Below, in pieces: positions 1 to 6,884 of a stretch of 15,775 bases of DNA (positions are counted from its first letter, which is position 1; every line of letters begins with the position of its first letter). Origin of the DNA: Burkholderiales bacterium (GTDB lineage: Bacteria > Pseudomonadota > Gammaproteobacteria > Burkholderiales > Burkholderiaceae_C); NCBI GenBank assembly GCA_947462175.1, contig CANHOE010000018.1, positions 1-15,775 of the forward strand. The letters are read 5' to 3'. The position numbers and the translations under genes were made by a program. A model generated the notes under the pieces. That model saw only the letters and a program-made list of their open reading frames with translations. It searched no databases and was not told the DNA's origin.

Positions 1-1003
1 AGGTGGGCGTGGCGACCTCGGCGAAGGCGATGTCGGCCTCGATCCAGTTGACGTACTGCACTGCGCCATCGGCATCGCGGCGGTAGGTGCGTACCAGCCG
101 CTGCGCCGAACGCTGGCCCTGCAGGTGTTCGAGCAGCGCGAGCAACGGACGCTCGCCGGCATCCAATGTCACGTGATCGAAGAAATCGAAGACGCGCGGC
201 TCACGCAATTGACGCAGCTCGGTGTTGGGGTAACCGCCGCCCAGCACGGTGATGATGGTCGGGTCGTGCGCCTTCACCGTCTGCGCGATGCGAAACGCCG
301 CGTACACCGCGCCAGGAAATGGCACCGAGATCAGCACAACGCGCGGTGCATGGCGCAAGAGCGCTTGCTGCGTCAACTCGACCAGGGTGCGGTCGATCAG
401 GTTCAGTGGCGCTGCGAGCGCCTCGGCCAGCGGGTCGAAGGTTGGCTGGCTCTGTGCCAGCGATTCGGCGTAACGCACGAACTCGAAGCGCGAGTCGATC
501 GCGTCACGCAGCACATCGGCAATGTCGTTCAGGTACAGCGTCGCAAGGTGGCGTGCGCGGTCCTGCACGCCGAGCGCGCCGAAAGCCCAAGCCAAGGGAT
601 CGCCGCCATCGTCGTCGATGTAGACGTCGAGCGACTCGAAGCGCGGGCCTTCCGGCAGGAAGGCGCGGCTGCAGATGCGGTGTCCCAGCGTGGGGTCGCG
701 GCCTTGCAGGAACGCCATCGTCGCGGGCATCGTGGCCTGATAGCGGTCGAAGGCTTCGAGGAACGCCGCAACACGCGGGCTGCGCTGGGTGCGGGTAGAT
801 GCCTCGATCTGTTCGCGGACGGCTTGCAGGCCGACGGGGGAAAACAGCTTCAGCACCAGCGCCAGCGCCAGGTCCTCCTGCACTGCAAGGAAGCCGCGGG
901 AGCGCAGAAAACCGGTCAGGTAGGCGGTGGATGGGTAAGGCGTGTTGAGCTGCGTCATCGGTGGGATGACGGACAGCACCCGCAGCTTTGGTGCTTGTGA
1001 CAT
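1..1003 (-). CDS. B12-binding domain radical SAM protein, N-terminal part (gene cut by window edge)
   Basis: An open frame reads without a stop from ATG at 1003 to the left edge, giving about 334 residues; the C-terminus lies outside the window. The protein starts MSQAPKLRVLSVIPPMTQLN, followed by PYPSTAYLTGFLRSRGF, the usual opening of cobalamin-binding-domain radical SAM proteins. Near residues 240-255 comes an IITVLGGGYPNTELRQL stretch, typical of the B12-binding Rossmann-like fold in this class. The CxxxCxxC cluster motif of the radical SAM core would follow in the missing part, so catalytic capacity cannot be checked here. The start codon shares one base with the rsxB stop (TGATG), which suggests translational coupling; there is no strong Shine-Dalgarno of its own. 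Substrate and product are unknown. The family call rests on N-terminal similarity only. The long plus-strand frame over the same DNA is a high-GC shadow. Confidence 0.75.
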   Translation of the reverse strand, partial: MSQAPKLRVLSVIPPMTQLNTPYPSTAYLTGFLRSRGFLAVQEDLALALVLKLFSPVGLQAVREQIEASTRTQRSPRVAAFLEAFDRYQATMPATMAFLQGRDPTLGHRICSRAFLPEGPRFESLDVYIDDDGGDPLAWAFGALGVQDRARHLATLYLNDIADVLRDAIDSRFEFVRYAESLAQSQPTFDPLAEALAAPLNLIDRTLVELTQQALLRHAPRVVLISVPFPGAVYAAFRIAQTVKAHDPTIITVLGGGYPNTELRQLREPRVFDFFDHVTLDAGERPLLALLEHLQGQRSAQRLVRTYRRDADGAVQYVNWIEADIAFAEVATPT

Positions 1004-1710
1004 CAGGTTCGCCGAGTGGCCCGGGCACGCGCCATCGCCGCATCGATGACAGCTCGTTTGGCGCCTTGCGCGGGTCCAGCGGCCTCCTGCGGCGCGGACG
1101 CGTGAATTTCTGGCGATGCGTCGACCACGAGGGGTTTCAGCGTCAGCGCGCGCGCCTCCAGCCGCTCATTGAGTTCATCGCGTTCGCGTTGCAGACGGAA
1201 TTGATGGAAGCCGTAGCGCGCCTTGGCCTCTTCGGCCTGTGGCTGGCTCCACGCGCCCCAGCCTGTGTGTTCACCCGTGACATCAACCAGCGAAATGCAA
1301 TCGACAGGGCAGGCGGGCACGCACAGTTCACAGCCGGTGCACAGCGCGGCCATCACGGTGTGCATCGCCTTCGGGCCACCCAGGATGCTGTCAACCGGGC
1401 ATGCCGGCAGGCACAGCGTGCAACCGATGCAGGCAGCTTCGTCGATGACCGCGAGCCTGCGTGGGCCTTCGACCCCGTGCGACGCATCGAGGGGCTGGAT
1501 CGCCGCGCCGGTGATCGCAGCCAGCCGGGCAATCCCCTCGGCGCCGCCGGGCGGGCAGCGGTTGATCGGTGCGCTGCCCTCGGCAATGGCCCGTGCGTAC
1601 CGGTGGCAATCAGGATAGCCGCAGCGGGTGCACTGCGTCTGCGGCAGTGCACGGTCGATATCGCCGACGGATGCCAGCGTCGGCGGCTCCGCTGTCAAAC
1701 GGTCCACCAT
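1003..1710 (-). CDS. rsxB: RnfB/RsxB-like iron-sulfur electron-transfer protein without membrane anchor
   Basis: Predicted 235-residue ferredoxin-type protein. Cysteines C27, C30, C35 and C52 form the RnfB-type Fe-S domain (QCTRCGYPDCHRYA, then RCPPGG). Two classical 4Fe-4S motifs follow: C94-C97-C100-C104 (CIGCTLCLPACP) and C124-C127-C130-C134 (CTGCELCVPACP). It should therefore carry three clusters and move single electrons. The RnfB of complete Rnf/Rsx complexes has an N-terminal membrane helix; here the Fe-S domain starts near residue 20 with no hydrophobic segment, and no other rnf gene is adjacent. The frame stays open upstream to 1779, but that DNA lies inside the end of phaZ, so I chose the ATG at 1710, 4 bp after the phaZ stop. 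The stop overlaps the next start by one base. Past residue 150 is a charged, probably helical tail. The physiological partner is not shown by the sequence. Confidence 0.85.
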   Translation of the reverse strand: MVDRLTAEPPTLASVGDIDRALPQTQCTRCGYPDCHRYARAIAEGSAPINRCPPGGAEGIARLAAITGAAIQPLDASHGVEGPRRLAVIDEAACIGCTLCLPACPVDSILGGPKAMHTVMAALCTGCELCVPACPVDCISLVDVTGEHTGWGAWSQPQAEEAKARYGFHQFRLQRERDELNERLEARALTLKPLVVDASPEIHASAPQEAAGPAQGAKRAVIDAAMARARATRRT

Positions 1711-1714
1711 CGGC

Positions 1715-3133
1715 TTACTTCGGCTGTTGACGCTTCGAGGATGCTTTTGCCGCGTTCTTGCGCGCGGTCGGTGCAGCAACCGACCCAGGCGCCTTCACGG
1801 CGGGCACCAGCTTCAGCCCTGGTTGCCCGGCCACCTTCGCCATCGCGACCGGCCTGGTCCGCGTGCGCTTCAGTGCGACCGCCTTGCTGGCGTCGTGTTG
1901 GGCGATGAAGGTGCGCAGCCGCGGGTAGACGTCCTCGCGCCAGCGGCGACCCGAAAAGATGCCGTAGTGGCCGGCACCCATCGCGTCGTGGTGGAAGTGG
2001 TGCTTCCGGTCGACGCCGGTGCACAGATCGTGGGCTGCGCGGGTCTGCCCGGCGCCGGAGATGTCGTCCTTTTCACCCTCGACGGTCAACAGTGCGGTGG
2101 TCTTGATGTCCTGCGGACGCACCAGTTCACCCTTCACCGTCCAGGTGCCATTGACCAGCGCGAAGTCCTGGAAGACGGTCTTGATGGTGTCGAGGTAGTA
2201 CTCGGCCGGCATGTCGAGCACTGCGTTGTACTCATCGTAGAAATTGGTGTGAAAGTCTGCGCTCTCGCCGTCGCCGCGCACCAGATCCATGAAGTAGTCG
2301 TAGTGCGAACGCGCATGGTGGCTCGGGTTCATCGCAATGAACCCGGTGTGCTGCATGAAGCCGGGATACACAAGGCGCTGGCTGCCTGGGTAATTGGTCG
2401 GCACGCGGAAGATCACGTTGTTCTCGAACCACTCGAGGCTCTTGTTCATTGCCAGGTTATTCACTGCGGTGGGCGACAGGCGGGCGTCGATCGGACCGCC
2501 CATCATCGTCATCGTGCGCGGTGTTTGCTCGCCGCGGCTGGCCATCAACGAAATGGCAGCGAGCACCGGGACCGTGGGTTGACACACCGAGATCACGTGG
2601 ACTTCGGGGCCGATGTGGCGGATGAACTCCTGCACGTACTCGACATAGTCGTCGAGGTGGAACGGGCCCACTTCGGCCGGCACCATGCGCGCATCGGTCC
2701 AGTCGGTGATGTAGACCTTGTGGTGCTGCAGAAGCTCACGCACCGTCTCGCGCAGCAGCGTCGAGTGGTGCCCCGACAGCGGCGCGACCACCAGCACCGT
2801 GGGCTGCTCCTTCATGGCCTTCAGCAAGGGCATGTCGTCTGCGAAGCGCTTGAAGCGCAACAGGCGGCAAAACGGTTTTTCTATCGCCACCTGCTGTTGC
2901 ACCGCGACCTCCACCCCGTCGGCCTTCACCGAATGGATGTTGAACTCCGGCTTCTCGTATTCCTTCGATAAGCGGTGCATCAGGTTCAGCCCGGCCGACA
3001 CGCGAGGCGCCTGCGGGGTGTGTGTGAACGGCGACAGCGGGTGGCTGTACAGCTTGGACGAGGCGCTCGCGAATTCGGCCAGCGGGCTCAACAACGCACG
3101 CTGTGTTTCATAGAACTGGTAGAGCATCGACAT
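1715..3133 (-). CDS. phaZ: Intracellular polyhydroxyalkanoate (PHB) depolymerase PhaZ
   Basis: Hydrolyses granule-bound intracellular poly(3-hydroxybutyrate). Taking ATG at 3133 gives 472 residues. The sequence closely follows PhaZ1 of Ralstonia eutropha: MLYQFYETQ at the N-terminus, PLSGHHSTLLR, the nucleophile elbow SVCQPTVPVLAA with Cys184 in place of the usual Ser, VEGEKDDISGAGQT with Asp356, and GAGHYGIFSGRRWRE with His389. These are within one residue of the Cys183/Asp355/His388 triad I recall for the Ralstonia enzyme. The start at 3133 is favoured by AGGA seven bases upstream; ATG at 3127 is also possible, and a GTG at 3151 is less likely. There is no signal peptide, as expected for a cytosolic granule enzyme. 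After residue 413 comes a Lys/Arg/Ala/Pro-rich tail of 59 residues, absent from the roughly 419-residue Ralstonia protein. It is the first gene of the run phaZ-rsxB-radical SAM. Confidence 0.95.
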   Translation of the reverse strand: MSMLYQFYETQRALLSPLAEFASASSKLYSHPLSPFTHTPQAPRVSAGLNLMHRLSKEYEKPEFNIHSVKADGVEVAVQQQVAIEKPFCRLLRFKRFADDMPLLKAMKEQPTVLVVAPLSGHHSTLLRETVRELLQHHKVYITDWTDARMVPAEVGPFHLDDYVEYVQEFIRHIGPEVHVISVCQPTVPVLAAISLMASRGEQTPRTMTMMGGPIDARLSPTAVNNLAMNKSLEWFENNVIFRVPTNYPGSQRLVYPGFMQHTGFIAMNPSHHARSHYDYFMDLVRGDGESADFHTNFYDEYNAVLDMPAEYYLDTIKTVFQDFALVNGTWTVKGELVRPQDIKTTALLTVEGEKDDISGAGQTRAAHDLCTGVDRKHHFHHDAMGAGHYGIFSGRRWREDVYPRLRTFIAQHDASKAVALKRTRTRPVAMAKVAGQPGLKLVPAVKAPGSVAAPTARKNAAKASSKRQQPK

Positions 3134-3137
3134 GGCG

Positions 3138-3147
3138 AAATCCTGGT
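3138..3147 (-). promoter_or_regulatory. phaZ Shine-Dalgarno with CsrA-like GGA site
   Basis: On the minus strand this reads ACCAGGATTT, with AGGA seven bases before the ATG at 3133; this spacing decides the phaZ start. The same bases match my recollection of the CsrA/RsmA consensus ACARGGAUGU at 8 of 10 positions. A second GGA lies in the loop-proximal stem of the leader hairpin about 66 bases upstream. Binding by CsrA is inference. Confidence 0.4.
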
Positions 3148-3196
3148 TCACACGGCCACGACGCCGGCGGCGACGCGGATACAGCGAGTGCGGGTC

Positions 3197-3230
3197 GCCG
3201 ACAAATCATCCTACTGATGGATTCATCGGC
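3197..3230 (-). promoter_or_regulatory. Stable hairpin in the phaZ 5' leader
   Basis: In the minus-strand RNA, GCCGAUGAAUC (3230-3220) pairs with GAUUUGUCGGC (3207-3197), including two U-G wobbles. After one bulged C, AUC pairs with GAU around the loop AGUAG. That makes 14 base pairs with a 5-nt loop. The wobble pairs form only in the minus-strand transcript, the direction of phaZ. The hairpin ends 63 bases before the phaZ start and has no U-tract, so it is not a simple terminator. Confidence 0.5.
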
Positions 3231-3250
3231 GCCCGGAGTCAGAGTATGAA

Positions 3251-3265
3251 TGCTGCGCTGCAACA
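3251..3265. promoter_or_regulatory. TGC-rich imperfect dyad upstream of phaZ (PhaR-like operator candidate)
   Basis: The plus strand reads TGCTGCGCTGCAACA, an imperfect inverted repeat TGYTGC-N3-GCARCA. PhaR, the regulator of PHB-granule genes, is known to bind TGC-rich dyads of this general kind. The site is about 118 bases upstream of phaZ and directly downstream of a -10-like TACAAT, so a bound repressor would cover the presumed transcription start. Assignment to PhaR is inference from motif and context. Confidence 0.35.
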
Positions 3266-3270
3266 TTGTA
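3265..3270 (-). promoter_or_regulatory. Candidate -10 element of the phaZ operon
   Basis: TACAAT on the minus strand is a good sigma-70 -10 match in the phaZ upstream region. No convincing -35 lies 16-18 bases upstream; that stretch carries a small inverted repeat, AGGGC-N4-GCCCT at 3270-3283. The element abuts the TGC-rich dyad. If it is used, the phaZ leader would be about 125 nt and would contain the hairpin at 3197-3230. Confidence 0.3.
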
Positions 3271-3359
3271 GGGCGGATGCCCTAAGGCGGCCCCTTGAAC
3301 GAAGCCGGACGAACGCCGCGATCAGGCAGTGAGGAGGGCTCATCGCACGAAGTTGTGAC

Positions 3360-3384
3360 AAAAAAGCCCGGCGGTGCCGGGCTT
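3360..3384 (-). terminator. Rho-independent terminator of the aminotransferase gene
   Basis: On the minus strand the perfect stem GCCCGGC / GCCGGGC encloses loop ACC and is followed by six T. It begins 24 bases after the aminotransferase stop codon. It separates that gene from the downstream phaZ promoter region, so phaZ should have its own promoter. Confidence 0.9.
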
Positions 3385-3407
3385 CACGGTGTCGGACGGT
3401 CGCGGGC

Positions 3408-4619
3408 TCAGCTCACGAGGCCGATGGCCTTCACCACCGCATCGATGTTGCCGTGGTTCAACGCGGCAACGCAGATGCGGCCCGAGTCGACGCCGTAGAT
3501 GCCGAACTCATTGCGCAGGCGTTCCATCTGCGGCTTGGCCAGCCCGGTGTAGCTGAACATGCCTTTCTGGCGGGTGATGAAGCTCACGTCCTGTTTCGTG
3601 CCTGCGGCGAACAGCTTGGATTGCAGCAGCGCGCGCATTTCCTTGATACGCACGCGCATGCCGGCCAGCTCTTCTTCCCACATCGACCGCAGCGCCGGTG
3701 TGGTCAGCACGGTGGCGACGATCTGCGCGCCGTGCGTCGGCGGGTTCGAATAATTGGTGCGGATCACGATCTTCAGCTGGCTCAGCACGCGCGTCATCTC
3801 TTCCTTGCTGGCGCAGACCACGCTCAGCGCGCCGACACGTTCGCCGTACAGCGAGAAGCTCTTCGAGAACGAAGTCGCGACGAAGAAGTCGAGGCCGGCA
3901 TCGAGGAACTGCGCGACCACCGCGCCGTCCTCGGCAATGCCGTCGCCGAAGCCCTGATACGCCATGTCGAGGAAGGCGACCAGGCCGCGTGCCTTGACGG
4001 CGGCCACCACCTGCGCCCATTGCGCTGGCGTGATGTCGTAGCCGGTGGGGTTATGGCAGCAGGCGTGCAGGACCACGATGGTGCCGGCAGGTGCGGTGTT
4101 CAGCGCAGTGAGCATGCCGTCGACATTGACGCCGCGCTTGGCCGCGTCGTAGTACGGATAGGTTTCTACCGTGAAGCCCGCGTTGGTGAACAGCGCGCGG
4201 TGGTTTTCCCAGCTCGGGTCGCTGATCAGCACCTTGGGCGAGGTGCCGGCGCGGCTGGCCAGGTGCTGCAGGAAATCGGCGCCGATCTTCAGGCCGCCGG
4301 TGCCACCCAGGGCCTGCACGGTGGCGACTCGCCCGTCTTTCACCGCGGCGCTGTCGGCACCGAAGACCAGACCCTGAACTGCCTTGTCGTAGGCGGCGAT
4401 GCCGTCAATGGGCAAGTAGCCATGAGGCTTCAAGGTGTCGAAGATCAGCTTTTCAGCCGCGGCCACGCATTTCAGCAGTGGCAGCTTGCCGGACTCATCG
4501 AAATAGACGCCGACGCCGAGGTTGACCTTGGCCGGGTTCGGATCGGCGTTGTACTGTTCGTTGAGGCCGAGGATCGGGTCGCGGGGCGCCATGTCGACGG
4601 CGGCAAAGAGCGATGCCAT
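3408..4619 (-). CDS. tyrB: Aromatic-amino-acid/aspartate aminotransferase (AspC/TyrB family)
   Basis: PLP-dependent class I transaminase of 403 residues, cytosolic, transferring an amino group between an aromatic amino acid or aspartate and 2-oxoglutarate. Visible features: N-terminal MASLFAAVDMAPRDPILGLN; cofactor and substrate region LGGTGG (104-109); SWENH near 136-140; CHNPTG with Asn190; FLDMAYQGF with Asp219 and Tyr221; the Schiff-base lysine Lys253 in SFSKSFSLYGERVG; and Arg287 (IRTNYSNPPTHG) and Arg381 (SGRICV), which correspond to the carboxylate-binding arginines of the family. The start at 4619 is supported by AAGGA six bases upstream; the frame stays open further upstream but reads through intergenic DNA. 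The gene is divergent from uvrB across a 138 bp gap and ends at a clear terminator. AspC and TyrB cannot be separated from motifs alone, so the symbol is provisional. Confidence 0.9.
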   Translation of the reverse strand: MASLFAAVDMAPRDPILGLNEQYNADPNPAKVNLGVGVYFDESGKLPLLKCVAAAEKLIFDTLKPHGYLPIDGIAAYDKAVQGLVFGADSAAVKDGRVATVQALGGTGGLKIGADFLQHLASRAGTSPKVLISDPSWENHRALFTNAGFTVETYPYYDAAKRGVNVDGMLTALNTAPAGTIVVLHACCHNPTGYDITPAQWAQVVAAVKARGLVAFLDMAYQGFGDGIAEDGAVVAQFLDAGLDFFVATSFSKSFSLYGERVGALSVVCASKEEMTRVLSQLKIVIRTNYSNPPTHGAQIVATVLTTPALRSMWEEELAGMRVRIKEMRALLQSKLFAAGTKQDVSFITRQKGMFSYTGLAKPQMERLRNEFGIYGVDSGRICVAALNHGNIDAVVKAIGLVS

Positions 4620-4757
4620 GGAAATTCCTTGTGGTGGGCGTAGGAAGGATTGCAAAGCGCGCGAGGCGCTGGGGGTGCACGTGAACGCGGGATGGGCTAC
4701 GCTTTCGAGCTGCTCGGTCCCGCCGTCACACGAGTTAACCCCCAAATTTTATCCGCC

Positions 4758-6869
4758 ATGGCCGAACTCGTTGATCTGAATGCCCCCGCCGACATCGACG
4801 TGCCCGAAGCAGGCGTGTTCGTCAGCTACCCGGACTCGCCCTACCAGCTGTTTCAGCCGTATCCGCCGGCGGGCGACCAGCCCACCGCGATCACGCAATT
4901 GGTCGAGGGCCTGAACGACGGCCTGAGTTTCCAGACGCTGCTGGGCGTCACCGGCTCGGGCAAGACCTTCACGATGGCGAACGTGATCGCGCAGATGGGC
5001 CGCCCGGCCATCGTGTTCGCGCCAAACAAGACGCTGGCCGCGCAGCTCTATGCCGAGTTCCGCGAGTTCTTTCCGAAAAACGCGGTCGAGTACTTCGTCA
5101 GCTACTACGACTACTACCAGCCCGAAGCCTACGTGCCGCAGCGCGATCTGTTCATCGAGAAGGACAGCGCTATCAACGAGCACATCGAGCAGATGCGGCT
5201 GTCTGCCACCAAGAGCCTGCTGGAACGGCGCGATGTGGTGATCGTGGCCACCGTGAGCGCCATCTACGGCATCGGAAAGCCGGACGACTATCTCGAGATG
5301 CGGCTGGTGATGCGCACGGGCGGCAAGCAGAACCAGCGCGATCTGATCAGCCAGCTGATCCGCATGCAATACAGCCGCAACGAGACCGACTTCTCGCGCG
5401 GCACCTTCCGTGTGCGCGGTGACACGGTCGACATCTTCCCGGCCGAGCATTCCGAACTGGCGATCCGCGTTGAATTGTTCGACGACGAGATCGAATCGCT
5501 GAGCCTCTTCGATCCGCTGACCGGCCGCATCCGCCAGAAGATTCCGCGCTTCGTGGTGTACCCGTCCAGCCATTACGTGACGCCGCGCGACAAGGTGGTC
5601 AATGCAATCGGAACCATCAAGGAGGAGTTGCGCGAGCGAACGGCCGAACTGGTCGGCGCCGGCAAGCTGGTCGAGGCACAGCGGCTGGAGCAGCGCACCC
5701 GGTTCGATCTGGAGATGCTTCAGGAGATCGGCCACTGCAAGGGCATCGAGAACTACAGCCGGCACCTCTCGGGCAGCGCTCCTGGGCAGCCGCCGTCGAC
5801 GCTGGTCGACTACCTGCCGAAGGATGCTCTGATGTTCCTCGACGAGTCGCACGTGCTGATCGGTCAGCTCGGCGGCATGTACAACGGCGACCGGGCGCGC
5901 AAGACCACGCTGGTCGAGTATGGCTTCCGACTGCCCAGCGCACTCGACAACCGGCCGCTTCGTTTCGAGGAGTTCGAGACCAAGATGCGGCAGGTGATGT
6001 ACGTGTCGGCCACGCCGGCCGCGTATGAGCAAAGAACCTCGGGGCAGGTGGTCGAGCAGCTGGTGCGCCCGACCGGGCTGATCGACCCGATGGTCGAGGT
6101 GCGCCCGGCGACCCACCAGGTGGACGACGTGCTGCAGGAAATCCGCATCCGAGTGGAAGCCTCTGAACGCGTGCTGATCACCACACTGACCAAGCGCATG
6201 GCCGAGCAGCTGACCGATTACCTCAGCGACAACGGCTGCAAGGTGCGCTACCTGCACAGCGACATCGAGACGGTCGAACGCGTCGAGATATTGCGCGATC
6301 TGCGGCTCGGCGTGTTCGACGTGCTGGTTGGGATCAACCTGCTGCGCGAGGGGTTGGACATCCCCGAGGTGTCGCTGGTCGCGATTCTGGACGCCGACAA
6401 GGAGGGCTTCCTGCGCTCCGAGCGCAGCCTGATCCAGACCATCGGCCGCGCAGCGCGCAACGTCAATGGCCGCGCGATTCTCTATGCCGACAAGATCACC
6501 GAATCGATGCGCAAGGCGATCGACGAAACCGAGCGTCGCCGCAACAAGCAGATCGCGCACAACCTGGCGATGGGCATCACGCCGCGGACGATCAACAAGA
6601 AGATCAAGGAACTGATCGACGGGGTGTACTCAGAGAAGTCCGACAAGGGCGCCGCCAAGGACGCGCTTCGCGCTGCCGAGGTCGAGATGCTGTCGGAGAA
6701 GGATCTGGGCAAGCGCATCAAGCAGCTCGAAAAGCAGATGCTCGAACATGCGCGCAATCTCGAATTCGAGAAGGCGGCGCGGATTCGCGATCAACTGGCG
6801 CTGTTGCGCGAACAGGCTTTCGGCGCGCCCGGCGCCGACAACCTCTCGGTGCTGGTGACCAAACCCTGA
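4758..6869 (+). CDS. uvrB: Excinuclease ABC subunit B (UvrB)
   Basis: Central subunit of UvrABC nucleotide excision repair. It verifies damage handed over by UvrA and recruits UvrC. Predicted 703 residues from ATG at 4758; E. coli UvrB has 673. Walker A GVTGSGKT is at 63-70. The beta-hairpin that inserts between the DNA strands follows from about 115 (SYYDYYQPEAYVPQRD). The Walker B box DESH is at 362-365, then SATPAAYEQR and the helicase domain 2 motifs (DIETVERVEILRDLRLG, LREGLDIPEV, QTIGRAARN). The C-terminal UVR domain spans about 650-690 (QLEKQMLEHARNLEFEKAAR). The start is not decided by a ribosome binding site: no good Shine-Dalgarno precedes 4758. In-frame ATG 4692 and TTG 4650 lie upstream but add non-conserved sequence. 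No CTGT-N8-ACAG LexA box is visible upstream. It is convergent with the SOUL gene, with 9 bp between them. Confidence 0.97.
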   Translation: MAELVDLNAPADIDVPEAGVFVSYPDSPYQLFQPYPPAGDQPTAITQLVEGLNDGLSFQTLLGVTGSGKTFTMANVIAQMGRPAIVFAPNKTLAAQLYAEFREFFPKNAVEYFVSYYDYYQPEAYVPQRDLFIEKDSAINEHIEQMRLSATKSLLERRDVVIVATVSAIYGIGKPDDYLEMRLVMRTGGKQNQRDLISQLIRMQYSRNETDFSRGTFRVRGDTVDIFPAEHSELAIRVELFDDEIESLSLFDPLTGRIRQKIPRFVVYPSSHYVTPRDKVVNAIGTIKEELRERTAELVGAGKLVEAQRLEQRTRFDLEMLQEIGHCKGIENYSRHLSGSAPGQPPSTLVDYLPKDALMFLDESHVLIGQLGGMYNGDRARKTTLVEYGFRLPSALDNRPLRFEEFETKMRQVMYVSATPAAYEQRTSGQVVEQLVRPTGLIDPMVEVRPATHQVDDVLQEIRIRVEASERVLITTLTKRMAEQLTDYLSDNGCKVRYLHSDIETVERVEILRDLRLGVFDVLVGINLLREGLDIPEVSLVAILDADKEGFLRSERSLIQTIGRAARNVNGRAILYADKITESMRKAIDETERRRNKQIAHNLAMGITPRTINKKIKELIDGVYSEKSDKGAAKDALRAAEVEMLSEKDLGKRIKQLEKQMLEHARNLEFEKAARIRDQLALLREQAFGAPGADNLSVLVTKP

Positions 6870-6884
6870 AGCGCAGCGTCAGGG
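6864..6884. other. Inverted repeat holding both convergent stop codons
   Basis: CCCTGA (6864-6869) and TCAGGG (6879-6884) form a perfect 6-bp dyad around a 9-nt loop. The uvrB stop TGA is in the left arm and the complement of the SOUL-gene stop in the right arm. There is no T-tract on either side, so intrinsic termination is not indicated. Confidence 0.4.

Noticed and set aside
125..1000. A 291-codon plus-strand open frame
   Set aside because: It is antisense to the radical SAM frame, which has recognisable family motifs. The plus-strand product is Arg/Gln/His-rich, typical of a high-GC shadow.
1628..2971. A 447-codon plus-strand frame over phaZ
   Set aside because: It is the complement of the conserved depolymerase, with no motif or ribosome binding site.
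3408..4619. Firm choice between aspC and tyrB
   Set aside because: The visible active-site residues are shared by both; specificity cannot be decided by reading the sequence.
4749..6560. A 603-codon open frame antisense to uvrB
   Set aside because: The uvrB frame carries every family motif. The antisense product has no recognisable domain and the skewed composition of a shadow frame.
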